Shown here: piece after piece, positions 25,408-33,599 of the stretch
Layout of the letters: each line of letters begins with the position of its first letter
Numbering within the stretch: position 1 is the stretch's first letter
Source of the DNA: Bacillota bacterium
GTDB lineage: Bacteria > Bacillota > Clostridia > DSM-8532
Length of the DNA: 64,000 nucleotides
Direction of reading: 5' to 3'
NCBI GenBank assembly: GCA_023415205.1
Contig: JAEZLR010000029.1
Location: 253,699 to 317,698, forward strand
Position numbers and translations under genes: made by a program
The notes under the pieces: generated by a model
What the model saw: only the letters and a program-made list of their open reading frames with translations
Database searches by the model: none
Told to the model about the DNA's origin: nothing

Positions 25408-26177
25408 TGTCTCTCCCATACTTTCCATAAATCCTTCCCACCATCACATAATTTGTTCATCTGGATAATGTCGTTATAGGTATCGCAAGCTGTCCAGAAC
25501 CCCTCGTGGGGGTACACCGCCAATTGCCCATCCCGGGCAAGGTTGACCAAAGGCTCCTGCTCCAGTACACAATGACTGTCATCGGTCACATAGTCAAAGA
25601 ACCCTGGCTCAAAGACAAAAAAGCCTCCATTAATGATTCCGCTGGAGCTCTGCTTCTCCCTGAATGCAGTGGCTATGCCGTCTTGAATGGCTAACGTACC
25701 ATATTGGGTTTTCTTATCGATTCCCGTCACAGTGGCCAAACGGCCCTTCTCTCTATGGAAGGTCAGCAGCTTGTTTAGATCAATATCTGAAAGGCCGTCC
25801 CCGTAGGTAGCCATAAAGGTTTCATTCCCGATATATTCACGGGCTCTTTTTATTCGGCTCCCCGTCATGGTCTCTATTCCGGTATCCAGGAAGGTAATCT
25901 TCCAATCCTCGGCTTTTTCAAGAAGCTCAAAGACGCCCTTCCGGCCATCCATTCTAAAGCTATGCTGCTTCCATGGATAATCCATAAAGTATTCCTTAAT
26001 TTTTTCACCTTTGTAGCCCAAAAGCAGGATAAAATCATCAAAGCCGTAATGCTTGTACAATTTCATGATATGCCAGAGCATGGGTCTACCACCGATTTGT
26101 GCCAGAGGCTTTGGCATATCTTCGGTCAGTTCATGCATCCTCAGTCCTTTTCCCCCGCAAAGTATAACAACTTTCAT
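25404..26177 (-). CDS. rfbF: glucose-1-phosphate cytidylyltransferase
   Basis: 257 residues of the nucleotidyltransferase family. The N-terminus has [20 protein letters not shown] followed by [15 protein letters not shown], the RfbF form of the G-x-G-x-R loop and the KP(L/M) substrate motif, and [18 protein letters not shown] supplies the metal-binding Asp. It activates glucose-1-phosphate with CTP to CDP-glucose, the substrate of RfbG. It is the first gene of a four-gene operon for a deoxysugar-containing surface or spore polymer; AAGGAGG lies 8 bp before the ATG at 26177. Confidence 0.92.
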   Translation of the reverse strand: MKVVILCGGKGLRMHELTEDMPKPLAQIGGRPMLWHIMKLYKHYGFDDFILLLGYKGEKIKEYFMDYPWKQHSFRMDGRKGVFELLEKAEDWKITFLDTGIETMTGSRIKRAREYIGNETFMATYGDGLSDIDLNKLLTFHREKGRLATVTGIDKKTQYGTLAIQDGIATAFREKQSSSGIINGGFFVFEPGFFDYVTDDSHCVLEQEPLVNLARDGQLAVYPHEGFWTACDTYNDIIQMNKLCDGGKDLWKVWERQ

Positions 26178-26296
26178 CCTTGAGCCTCCTTATAGGTTCT
26201 AATGGTTGTACCTATAGTACTAGTTTATGTAAAGACCTGTAGAATGGTGAAAGAAGAAGGAAAAAGAACGTCTGTCCCCTGTGAAAGGCTGCAAAA

Positions 26297-26383
26297 AAGG
26301 GGCTATCTCAAAACAGCGGATATGCCTGGTGTTATAGCTTGAACATCAGGTATATCAAAATCTCACTGTTGAGACAGTCCCTT
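26297..26383 (-). terminator. nested palindromic element and terminator after the FtsW-like gene
   Basis: Outer arms AAGGGGCTATCTCAAAACAG (26297-26316) and the near-complement at 26366-26383 enclose a second imperfect stem (26319-26356). On the minus strand the structure ends in CCCC followed by six T, a proper terminator for the FtsW-like gene. The outer arm sequence recurs near 45888. Confidence 0.75.
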
Positions 26384-26406
26384 ATAGCCTATGCTAGAAG
26401 GACGAT

Positions 26407-27792
26407 TTATGACAGGGGATCGGGTCTATGCGGCTTGAAGTCAATGATGAGCCGGCCATCCTCATAACTGATAAAGGGAGAAGGCTTGGTCTTATCGGCT
26501 CCGAAAGGGTCTCTCATAAAGCGGCCCGTCCTAAAGACGGACAGAATAAGGCCCATGAGGCACATGTTGGCAAGAAGCGCAGAATTGCCCTGTGAAACAA
26601 GGGGCAGCGTCAAGGGAGCAAACAGTGTGAGTCCAAGATTGGGCACCATATAGCAAACCACCTGAAGGGCTATGGTGAGAACCACCGATAAGGAGACCAG
26701 CCGAGCCAGAACGCTTTTTTGTCTTAGGCAAAGAAGGGTGGCCCTTATAATGAAGGCCGCGAACAAAAGGGCAACAACAAAAAAGGCTATCCATCCGAAG
26801 CGGTGAATCGTGTACGTCATCAGAAAATCATTGTTAATGCTCGGTAGTATCTGAGCAATGCTCATTCCTTCATATCCCTGGGGCATATTCCCCTGCCCTA
26901 TCCACTTAGCAGAGGCCAGGATGTTTCTGACCACAAAATCCAAGAAATAACCAGTTCCGCCATGATCGGATTCGGGAGAAGAAAACATGGCCAACCTATG
27001 GTATATCCGTGAAAATAAAATGGTCAGACACGTTAACGCCGGAATATACATCATAAGGTAAGCTATGGGCTTTCTGACCTTAAAATGTCCTTGTGCAACG
27101 GCCACCGTAAGGAGGGTCAGACAGGACAGTGAGATAATGAGGAGTGACGTGAGGCTGGGGGTGAGTATGGCCATGAAAGCGGGGGCCAGGAAGCAAAGTC
27201 CACAGAAAACAAGGCCCCCATAGCCTTGGTTTCGCATGCTGTAAATAATCCCTGCAAAGGCAGTGGGAAACAGTATCAAGATATGGGTGACAAATCTGTA
27301 CTGACCATTGGCCAGTGGAGAAATAAAGAAGGCAAGGATGCCCAAGGCCACCAGAGAAAAGAAGATGATCCGCGGCAGCTTACCCAGAATGGTAAAATCC
27401 AAGGTATAAAGGAGGAACATCAAGCCTGAGCCCAACAGGGTTACGCCCATTTGCGTGTAATAGTATTCCAGACCGTCAAAAACCTGGGGTGAGGAAAAGA
27501 ACCTCAACACCATGCCTGCCAGTATGAGCAATACGATGAGGACTACCATGGAGCCCTCAAGCCTGGGCCTGTGGGCCCTGTCCAATTGAGTCCCGATGAC
27601 GACGGGATCGCCCATTTGCTTAAGTGCGCCGGTCAAGGCCTCCTCTTCCTCCAGGCCTTCGGCCATATAGGCTGATTTCTGATCCTGAATGTGATTTTCC
27701 AGTTCCTTGGACAGCTCGGGATGAATCCTCCGGTACCTAACCTGGTGGAGTACCTGTTCCAAATAGTCCTTCACTTTACAGGGCTGTCCCAT
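26407..27792 (-). CDS. SEDS (FtsW/RodA/SpoVE-like) protein with N-terminal HAAS/permease-prefix domain
   Basis: 461 residues. Residues 1-75 form a soluble helical domain (ELSKELENHIQDQKSAYMAEG, EEALTGALKQMGDP) of the HAAS or permease-prefix kind that pairs with PadR regulators. About ten membrane helices of the SEDS glycan-polymerase fold follow. The loop around ILPSINNDFLMTYTIHRFG aligns with the SEDS segment carrying the catalytic Asp, which is retained, while the usual PLPFxSYGGSS motif is changed to TLPLVSQGNSA. It would polymerise or handle lipid-linked cell-wall precursors, but the altered motif and extra domain make a specialised or regulatory role possible. The start at 27792 has AAGGGGGGTG upstream and overlaps the padR-type gene by 17 bp. 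Confidence 0.82.
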   Translation of the reverse strand: MGQPCKVKDYLEQVLHQVRYRRIHPELSKELENHIQDQKSAYMAEGLEEEEALTGALKQMGDPVVIGTQLDRAHRPRLEGSMVVLIVLLILAGMVLRFFSSPQVFDGLEYYYTQMGVTLLGSGLMFLLYTLDFTILGKLPRIIFFSLVALGILAFFISPLANGQYRFVTHILILFPTAFAGIIYSMRNQGYGGLVFCGLCFLAPAFMAILTPSLTSLLIISLSCLTLLTVAVAQGHFKVRKPIAYLMMYIPALTCLTILFSRIYHRLAMFSSPESDHGGTGYFLDFVVRNILASAKWIGQGNMPQGYEGMSIAQILPSINNDFLMTYTIHRFGWIAFFVVALLFAAFIIRATLLCLRQKSVLARLVSLSVVLTIALQVVCYMVPNLGLTLFAPLTLPLVSQGNSALLANMCLMGLILSVFRTGRFMRDPFGADKTKPSPFISYEDGRLIIDFKPHRPDPLS

Positions 27793-28126
27793 AGCATGCA
27801 CCCCCCTTTAAAACCTGATTCACAGCCGAAGAAAAGGCCTTCCACTCTGCCTTTTTATCAGCCAGAAGCCCCCTGCCTTTTTTGGTCAGGCTATAGTATT
27901 TACGAATTCTCTGATTGTCGGCACTGTCATCGTAGGAGGTGACCATACCTTGTTGCTCAAGTTGATGCAAAAGAGGGTAAAGGGTCCCCGCCTTAAGGGT
28001 GAAGGTATCATTGGATTTTTGAGAAAGCTCCTCAATCATTTGATAACCATACATATCTGTTTCTTCCAGTAGCTTGAGAAGTAGCATCGTTGTACTTCCC
28101 GTTAATAAGCTTTTGTCAACCTTCAT
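27776..28126 (-). CDS. PadR-family transcriptional regulator
   Basis: 116 residues of winged helix type: MLLLKLLEETDMYGYQMIEE, FTLKAGTLYPLLHQLEQQGM and YYSLTKKGRGLLADKKAEW are the hallmark PadR segments, with a short C-terminal helix for dimerisation. It heads a two-gene operon with the FtsW-like gene and almost certainly represses it, because a huge palindrome covers the promoter just upstream. The ATG at 28126 (MKVDKSLL) is preferred; the ATG at 28141 lies at the edge of the operator and has no ribosome site. Confidence 0.9.
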   Translation of the reverse strand: MKVDKSLLTGSTTMLLLKLLEETDMYGYQMIEELSQKSNDTFTLKAGTLYPLLHQLEQQGMVTSYDDSADNQRIRKYYSLTKKGRGLLADKKAEWKAFSSAVNQVLKGGACYGTAL

Positions 28127-28138
28127 TTCATCGCCCCA

Positions 28139-28191
28139 CATATATCGATAATCTATATATGCATAATATATAGATTATCGATATATGTCAA
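28139..28191 (-). promoter_or_regulatory. promoter covered by a 22-bp-arm perfect palindrome (PadR operator)
   Basis: Arms at 28139-28160 and 28166-28187 are perfect complements of 22 bp around a 5-bp centre. On the minus strand a consensus -35 TTGACA (28186-28191) and TATTAT (28163-28168) are 17 bp apart, so the -10 lies in the centre of the palindrome and the right arm fills the spacer. Binding of a PadR dimer pair here would block the polymerase. Confidence 0.88.
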
Positions 28192-28248
28192 GGGGGAGCG
28201 ATAAAAACAATCCATCCACTTCTATTATTTTCTAGGACATTAAGGAAT

Positions 28249-28278
28249 TTGCGTTTTTATGTTAAAATAGGGTAAGAT
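28249..28278 (+). promoter_or_regulatory. possible promoter of the iron alcohol dehydrogenase gene
   Basis: TTGCGT (28249-28254) and TAAGAT (28273-28278), spacing 18 bp, 40 bp before the ATG. Confidence 0.4.
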
Positions 28279-28317
28279 AAAAAAATCAATAGCATTAATA
28301 GGAGGCTGCATCGTACC

Positions 28318-29487
28318 ATGAATAATTTTATCTTCCAGAACCCCACTAAAATCATCTTTGGAAAAGGTACCGAGGCCCAAGTAGGTCAGGAGACCAGAAG
28401 GTATACCCAAAAGATTCTTCTGCATTATGGCGGTGGAAGCATCAAGAAATCCGGACTTTATGATAGGGTGATTCAGTCCCTGAGGGATGCCGGGGTTGAA
28501 GTCTTCGAGCTAGGTGGAGTGCTTCCCAACCCACGCTTATCCCTTGTAAAGGAAGGCATCCGCCTCTGCCGTGATAATCAGATTGAATTCATCCTTGCCG
28601 TGGGGGGAGGCAGCGCCATAGACTCTGCTAAAGCCATTGCTGTCGGTGTTCCCTACAATGGGGATGTCTGGGATTTTTATGACTATAAAGAAAACCCGCA
28701 AAAGGCCCTTCCCGTAGGGGTGGTGCTTACCATTCCCGCAGCGGGAAGCGAATCCAGCAACAGCTCGGTTATTACCAAGGAAGAAGGTCTGATCAAGCGT
28801 GGTTTGACTTCTGACGTTCAATACCCGGTGTTTGCCATTCTGAATCCCGAGCTGACCTTCACCCTGCCTGATTATCAGACCGCCTGTGGTACCGCCGATA
28901 TTATGGCTCATATCATGGAACGCTATTTTACCCCTACCCGCCATGTGGATCTCACCGACAGGCTCTGTGAAGCCACTCTGAAAACCATGATCCTTAATGT
29001 GCCTAAAGCCCTCAAAAATCCTACCGACTATGATGCCAGAGCAGAGGTCATGTGGGCCGGAACAGTGGCCCATAATAATCTTTTGGGCATGGGAAGAGCG
29101 GAAGACTGGGCGTCTCACTCTATTGAGCATGAGCTGTCCGCCCTTTATGATATTGCCCATGGTGCCGGGCTGGCCATTATCTTCCCGGCCTGGATGAAAT
29201 ATGTCTATAAACAGGACATCTCAAGGTTTGCCCAATTTGCCAAGAGGGTCTGGAATGTGGAGGATGACTTCTTTGATCTTGAGGAAATGGCGTTAAAAGG
29301 TATTGCCAGCCTGGAGGCATTCTTCAGCTCCATCGGCCTGCCTACACGCTTGAGCCATGCAGGAATAGATGAGTCTCAACTATCAGAAATGGCCCTTAAA
29401 GCCACCTGTTCCGATGGCTTTACCCTGGGCAGTTTCAAAAAGCTTACCTCGGAGGATGTTTTGACTATTTACAAGCTGGCTCTTTAA
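28318..29487 (+). CDS. iron-containing alcohol dehydrogenase, butanol dehydrogenase type
   Basis: 389-residue group III alcohol dehydrogenase, near BdhA/YqhD-type enzymes that reduce aldehydes to alcohols with NAD(P)H. The N-terminus NPTKIIFGKGTEAQVG and the cofactor loop AVGGGSAIDSAKAIAVG (about residues 95-111) are typical; metal ligands are seen in TADIMAHIMERYF (Asp, His), HSIEHELSALYDIAHG (His) and HGAGLA (His). Cytosolic, probably part of fermentative electron disposal. AGGAGG lies 12 bp before the ATG, a long spacing. Monocistronic, with its own terminator. Confidence 0.92.
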   Translation: MNNFIFQNPTKIIFGKGTEAQVGQETRRYTQKILLHYGGGSIKKSGLYDRVIQSLRDAGVEVFELGGVLPNPRLSLVKEGIRLCRDNQIEFILAVGGGSAIDSAKAIAVGVPYNGDVWDFYDYKENPQKALPVGVVLTIPAAGSESSNSSVITKEEGLIKRGLTSDVQYPVFAILNPELTFTLPDYQTACGTADIMAHIMERYFTPTRHVDLTDRLCEATLKTMILNVPKALKNPTDYDARAEVMWAGTVAHNNLLGMGRAEDWASHSIEHELSALYDIAHGAGLAIIFPAWMKYVYKQDISRFAQFAKRVWNVEDDFFDLEEMALKGIASLEAFFSSIGLPTRLSHAGIDESQLSEMALKATCSDGFTLGSFKKLTSEDVLTIYKLAL

Positions 29488-29516
29488 GGCTGGCAGCGGT
29501 TGTCTACAGAATAACA

Positions 29517-29564
29517 AAGGCTACCTCTTATCCGTTCCAAGACGGCGGGAGGCAGCCTTTTTTT
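29517..29564 (+). terminator. terminator of the iron alcohol dehydrogenase gene
   Basis: AAAGGCTACCTC (from 29517) pairs with GGGAGGCAGCCTTT (ending 29560) and runs into seven T. Confidence 0.8.
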
Positions 29565-29576
29565 GGTAACCATCCC

Positions 29577-30089
29577 TTATAAGGCCTTAATGACACCGCA
29601 GGCCAGTCTCATGCCAGAGTTCCCCGCGGGCTGGGTTCGAAAATCATCCGGGTTCTGGTGGATGATAACCGTCCGATTTATTACCTGCTGTGGGGTGAAT
29701 CTGTCAGTATAGAAGGAAAGATAGGCATAGCCATTTTTGTCGGCAAAAAGCACGGGCATATCTCCGGCATGGGCCGGATGGGGTGCTCCGGTCGGGTTGA
29801 AATGGCCCATGGCCGGTTTGAAGGGATCTTTGGGGTTCCCTACATCACAGGTGTTTCCTTCATGAATGTGGAAGCCGAAGGGGCCTATGGGAGGGCTTGT
29901 GTCGGTACCTGGAACCATCTGGGGAAGATGATAGATCTCCGCCACCACTAGAGTTCCCTGATGAACGGGATAAAAATATACTGTTCCGTTGATATTGGGC
30001 CCCAGCGGGCCTCCAAAGACTTCCGCTTTTGCAGAGGGCGTGCGAGAAAGAATAAGGTTTGCAAAAAAATTAAGGTTTTTAAGTTTCAT
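29577..30089 (-). CDS. sodC: Cu/Zn superoxide dismutase family protein
   Basis: 170 residues with a complete set of SodC residues: FGFHIHEG gives copper ligands His74 and His76, GHFNP gives His96, HPAHAGDMP gives His104, His107 and Asp110 for zinc, and VIIHQNPDDF gives His144; Cys81 and Cys164 (GMRLACGVI) can form the conserved disulphide. Unusual is the N-terminus, which has neither a secretion signal nor a lipobox although SodC is normally exported; a cytosolic location or leaderless export is implied. It would remove superoxide in a strict anaerobe. GAGGATAAG precedes the ATG at 30089. Downstream of, and convergent with, the alcohol dehydrogenase gene. Confidence 0.85.
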   Translation of the reverse strand: MKLKNLNFFANLILSRTPSAKAEVFGGPLGPNINGTVYFYPVHQGTLVVAEIYHLPQMVPGTDTSPPIGPFGFHIHEGNTCDVGNPKDPFKPAMGHFNPTGAPHPAHAGDMPVLFADKNGYAYLSFYTDRFTPQQVINRTVIIHQNPDDFRTQPAGNSGMRLACGVIKAL

Positions 30090-30182
30090 AGCTTATCCTC
30101 AAGCAATATAATGCTAGTACATCATATGCCCCCATTCTTCCTGTTGCTCTCTGACAAAACCCTTCCAGCTCGCTTTCAATCA

Positions 30183-31970
30183 CTATGCATCCAGGCCCAC
30201 CATTTTCATTAAGTAACGCGCATTGGAAGTTCGACAACGCCCCTGGTGAAGCTTATAGTCAAAATAAATCTGCTGGTTGACATAGCCTTCGGTAAAATGG
30301 TAATTGGCAAACCTTTGCGTGTCTTCCCTCTCGAGGTCACAAAGCTCATAGTCATGGGTTGAAATCATGCCTATCGCCCAGGGCTTGTTTAGCCCTCTCA
30401 GCACCATTTTTGCACCCTCTATCCTATCCTTGGAATTAGTTCCCTTAAAGATTTCGTCAATGAGGAAAAGCATTTCCTGCCCTTCCTTTGAAAAACTCAC
30501 AATCTCCTTAATCCTTAATAGCTCGGCATAGAAGGTTGAAACCCCCTCACTCAAGTCATCGGTATTTCTCATGGAGGTAAAAAGGCTCATAAGGCTTGCT
30601 GATAGGGATGTGGCGCAAACGGGAGCACCGGCATAGGCCAGAACCAGGTTGATGCCTACGGTTCTCAAAAGGGTGGTCTTTCCTGACATATTAGAACCTG
30701 TGATGATGTCAATGCCCTTAAGAGCTACCTCATTGGGCACCCGTTTCTTATAATCTATAAAGGGATGCCCCAGTCCACTGGCCTCAAACCAGGGACCCTT
30801 CTCCCTGATCAGAGGATAGGTTGTGACGGGTGTGGCCATGGCCAAGGCAGCCAGACTCATCAAGGCTTCATATTCGCCCAAAACCGTTAACCAACCATCA
30901 ATCTTCTCTCCATTCCTACGTTTCCAGGCATTGAGACGGTTAAAAAGATGAAGGTCCCACAAGAACAGCACATTAAGAAAAAAATAAAGAAAGGGGCTGT
31001 ACTTAAAATCGATGTAATCCGAAAGGACCACCAATCCCTTGATCTCCGCGGCTGCATCACACTCTCCCCTGAGCTTCTCTTTGAGCGCTTTAAGGTAGGG
31101 GCTGGTAAAGGACTCCCCCTCGATGAGCTCAATAAGCTGCTCATAGGTTTTTAGTTCGTTCTTGTATTGATGCACCATGCCTAGAACAGGAAAGACTGTT
31201 TTGTAGCTCCAGGCAAAGAGTAAAAGCTGCAGCACCAGTCCGGAAAGTAAAACAAAATAGAGCCCCGGCAGAGCCCTACCGGCTAATAAGGCTGATAGCA
31301 GCGTCACTGCTGGTAAACTAAGAATAAGAGCCGGATGATGGAGCAAGGGGGCCACCCTGGATTCCTTCTTTATTTCCTGTATAAAGGCGGCCGGGTTCTT
31401 CGCTGATTTACGGTGCATAAGCCCCCTCAAGGCCAACTCCTCAGCAAAATCCAGCTTTTTGGATAATTCATCGACTGCGCTCTGCCTTTCTTCTATGGCA
31501 GCTTTACTTTTCTCCGGCTCTCCAAGGAGTTGGGATAGCCTCTGCCTGCCTTTAAAGGTATGGGTGAGATTAAGCATTTGGAATAGAGATTTAGGCCCAA
31601 AGATATTCAGATCTGCACTGAAGGGATGGTTGGCTATGAGAAACTCGGCCCCGTCGTCGGGAAAGCTTGTCCATTCCCCGCTGATCCTCTTCAAAAAGTC
31701 TCCATAAAAACCTATCAAAGCTTGGCAACGTCTCAGGCCTCTTTTGGTGCCTTGATGAACCACAACCACAATAATAAACAGAACCGTAGCCACAAGCAAA
31801 GCTACCAAAGCCGGTAGCATCATTTTTTTGTAGTATAGCATTCCCGCTAGGGCTGCACCTATAACGAAAATCCAGAGTCTTAGGCGAATAAACCGTTCAT
31901 TTTGGGCTTTTAGCCGGGACTCTTCCCTTTGTAAATGGGTGTGTCGTGAATGAAACTCTTGCTCCAGCAT
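30183..31970 (-). CDS. membrane-associated MutS-like ATPase
   Basis: 595 residues. Two membrane helices lie near residues 30-75 and another pair near 215-265; the C-terminal third is a MutS domain V-type ATPase with Walker A TGSNMSGKTTLLRTVG, Walker B LFLIDEIFKGTNSKDR and the switch ISTHDYEL. The central lever/core part (KSLFQMLNLTHTFKGRQRL) is MutS-like, but the mismatch-recognition domain I and its Phe-x-Glu are missing, so this is not the mismatch repair enzyme. This membrane-bound family is common in Firmicutes and Bacteroidetes and has no settled function. The ATG at 31970 fits GAGGT at good spacing. Confidence 0.85.
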   Translation of the reverse strand: MLEQEFHSRHTHLQREESRLKAQNERFIRLRLWIFVIGAALAGMLYYKKMMLPALVALLVATVLFIIVVVVHQGTKRGLRRCQALIGFYGDFLKRISGEWTSFPDDGAEFLIANHPFSADLNIFGPKSLFQMLNLTHTFKGRQRLSQLLGEPEKSKAAIEERQSAVDELSKKLDFAEELALRGLMHRKSAKNPAAFIQEIKKESRVAPLLHHPALILSLPAVTLLSALLAGRALPGLYFVLLSGLVLQLLLFAWSYKTVFPVLGMVHQYKNELKTYEQLIELIEGESFTSPYLKALKEKLRGECDAAAEIKGLVVLSDYIDFKYSPFLYFFLNVLFLWDLHLFNRLNAWKRRNGEKIDGWLTVLGEYEALMSLAALAMATPVTTYPLIREKGPWFEASGLGHPFIDYKKRVPNEVALKGIDIITGSNMSGKTTLLRTVGINLVLAYAGAPVCATSLSASLMSLFTSMRNTDDLSEGVSTFYAELLRIKEIVSFSKEGQEMLFLIDEIFKGTNSKDRIEGAKMVLRGLNKPWAIGMISTHDYELCDLEREDTQRFANYHFTEGYVNQQIYFDYKLHQGRCRTSNARYLMKMVGLDA

Positions 31971-32031
31971 GACCATTCAACCTCGTTTTTAATCAGAGTA
32001 ATCCCTATTTTTTCACAGCGGGACAATTCTA

Positions 32032-32061
32032 TTGCATGACATCATATTATCTCTTTATAAT
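32032..32061 (+). promoter_or_regulatory. sigma-A promoter upstream of the CYTH gene
   Basis: TTGCAT (32032-32037) and TATAAT (32056-32061), spacing 18 bp, divergent from the MutS-like gene. Confidence 0.7.
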
Positions 32062-32080
32062 AGGACTGTTTTGTCTTTTT

Positions 32081-32286
32081 ATGATATACTATCTAATTGC
32101 AGTAAGCAATTCTTAGAGGAAATCCTTTTAAAAGGTGAATGCAGCATAGAATCCGTCCTCTATGAGAAAAACTATATCGGGTTGATTATTGTAAGTGTCG
32201 CCCTTGTGGCGTTTATTAACATTGAACTCCTTCTTAAGAACAAATTCATTAAGAAAGAAGAGAATAAGGATGCCTCTGGAAATTGA
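32081..32286 (+). CDS. possible small single-TM protein upstream of CYTH, start unclear
   Basis: A frame open to 32286 encodes a convincing membrane helix with charged tail (YIGLIIVSVALVAFINIELL followed by a Lys/Glu-rich end) and overlaps the CYTH gene by 17 bp, as coupled genes do. However, the only listed start (TTG 32032) lies inside the promoter, and no in-frame ATG/GTG with a ribosome site is visible; ATGs with sites in other frames give peptides of fewer than ten residues. It may use a rare start, be frameshifted, or be noise. Confidence 0.28.
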
Positions 32287-32731
32287 GCGTAAGTTTCTTG
32301 TCCTTAATGAGAGCTATAAGGTGAATGCACAGAAACGCTTATTCCGTCAGGGTTATTTAAGCAGTCATCCCCTTCGTGTGGTGCGCATAAGAATTGCCGA
32401 TGAAGTGGCCACGCTGACCATCAAGGGTCCCTCAACAGGCACTACCTGCCAGGAGTTTGAATATCCCCTGCCTCTTTCCGAGGCCGAGGAACTGCTGGAG
32501 CTCTGTGAAAGGCCTATTATTGAAAAGTATCGCTATTTGGTTGACCACCAGGGCATGCGTTGGGAAGTGGATGAATTTTTAGGAGACAACCAAGGGCTTG
32601 TCATTGCAGAAATCGAGCTTCCCCATGAAGAAGCTCCCTTTGTCAAGCCTGATTGGGCAGGCGAGGAAGTCACGGGCGATCCCCGCTATTACAATGCCAG
32701 ACTTATGCACCATCCCTATACTACATGGTGA
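32270..32731 (+). CDS. CYTH-domain (inorganic triphosphatase-like) protein
   Basis: 153 residues beginning MPLEIERKFLV, the ExExK signature at the extreme N-terminus that defines CYTH triphosphate tunnel enzymes. Alternating charged strands follow (VVRIRIADEVATLTIKGPST, FEYPLPLSEAEELLELCE, RYLVDHQGMRWEVDEFLG), which supply the Arg/Lys/Glu lining of the tunnel. Likely activity is hydrolysis of inorganic triphosphate or a related triphosphate with Mg or Mn. The ATG at 32270 is chosen because the ExExK motif must lie next to the N-terminus; the longer frame from 32195 adds unrelated residues. Confidence 0.9.
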   Translation: MPLEIERKFLVLNESYKVNAQKRLFRQGYLSSHPLRVVRIRIADEVATLTIKGPSTGTTCQEFEYPLPLSEAEELLELCERPIIEKYRYLVDHQGMRWEVDEFLGDNQGLVIAEIELPHEEAPFVKPDWAGEEVTGDPRYYNARLMHHPYTTW

Positions 32732-32818
32732 GCCATAGGATATCCCCTAAATAATTCTTTCAAAGCGGACGGGCACAAGATTCACCACCCCTCAATAAAA
32801 TGATGTGAGGTGGTATGA

Positions 32819-33493
32819 ATGAAGTGCGATTTTATCAAAAAGCAGACAATTAAGGACAAATTATACCATAACCAGGTTCTGATGGTTGATGTGAAGATTG
32901 AATACCCTGTGCTCTCCTCATCCTTTGAGGGAGACAATATGCGCTTCAATATGCATTACAGGCAGAAAGCGCAAAAGAACTACCGCTATGCCTCCACCAA
33001 GCTCTATCAGGCCGCAGTGAAACAGTACACCCTTTCCAAAGCCCAGAATTTTCCCTTTAACAACTATGAATTTGTCGAGGTATTTGAGCCCACCTATTGC
33101 AAGAAGCCCCTGATCAGCCTTTTTTATGATATATATGAATATACGGGTGGGGCCCATGGCAATACCACGCGAAAGGGAAACACCTGGGATATGCGTAAAG
33201 GAACGATGATTCCGTTATCTGCGCTTTTTGTAAAAGACTATAATTATAAGCCTTTTATGCTCAAATATATCACGTCCGATGCACGGCGCCGCCAAATCAC
33301 AGGAATGGCGAACTATTTTGATGGATTGGAAGAGAACCTGAATAAATACTTTGACGAGAAGAATTTTTATCTGACCGAGGAAGGCCTGGCTATTTTCTAT
33401 CCCCTCTACACCATTGCCCCCTACTCCGACGGTATTCAGGTATTTATCATCCCCTATCCCCTCTTTGGCGACAAGCTAAGATATAAGCTATAG
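32819..33493 (+). CDS. DUF4163/DUF3298 (RsiV-like) domain protein without membrane anchor
   Basis: 224 residues. The N-terminal part (VDVKIEYPVLSSS) resembles DUF4163 and the C-terminal half is DUF3298, seen in YDIYEYTGGAHGNTTRKGNT, the glycine/histidine motif of that family, and EEGLAIFYPLYTIAPYSDG at the end. In the anti-sigma factor RsiV these domains bind lysozyme outside the cell; here there is no signal peptide or membrane helix, so the protein appears cytosolic and its ligand is unknown. GTGAGGTGG precedes the ATG at 32819. Confidence 0.8.
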   Translation: MKCDFIKKQTIKDKLYHNQVLMVDVKIEYPVLSSSFEGDNMRFNMHYRQKAQKNYRYASTKLYQAAVKQYTLSKAQNFPFNNYEFVEVFEPTYCKKPLISLFYDIYEYTGGAHGNTTRKGNTWDMRKGTMIPLSALFVKDYNYKPFMLKYITSDARRRQITGMANYFDGLEENLNKYFDEKNFYLTEEGLAIFYPLYTIAPYSDGIQVFIIPYPLFGDKLRYKL

Positions 33494-33502
33494 GAAAAAA
33501 GA

Positions 33503-33567
33503 AGCTGTTTTCAAACAGCTAGAATAATGATAGGCCATGATGTTCAAATCTTCTTGCATGGCCTATC
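33503..33567. terminator. two hairpins between convergent genes
   Basis: A short stem AGCTGTTT/AAACAGCT (33503-33520) is followed by 11-bp perfect arms GATAGGCCATG (33529-33539) and complement (33557-33567), then TACTATTTTT. Probable terminator for the DUF3298 gene and, less clearly, for the convergent ZIP gene. Confidence 0.6.
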
Positions 33568-33599
33568 TACTATTTTTAAGCTCCTTTTACTCTACCCTT

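Noticed and set aside
28537..29160. 207-residue minus-strand reading frame
   Set aside because: It lies wholly antisense to the intact iron alcohol dehydrogenase gene, which has all its motifs; the protein is low in recognisable structure.
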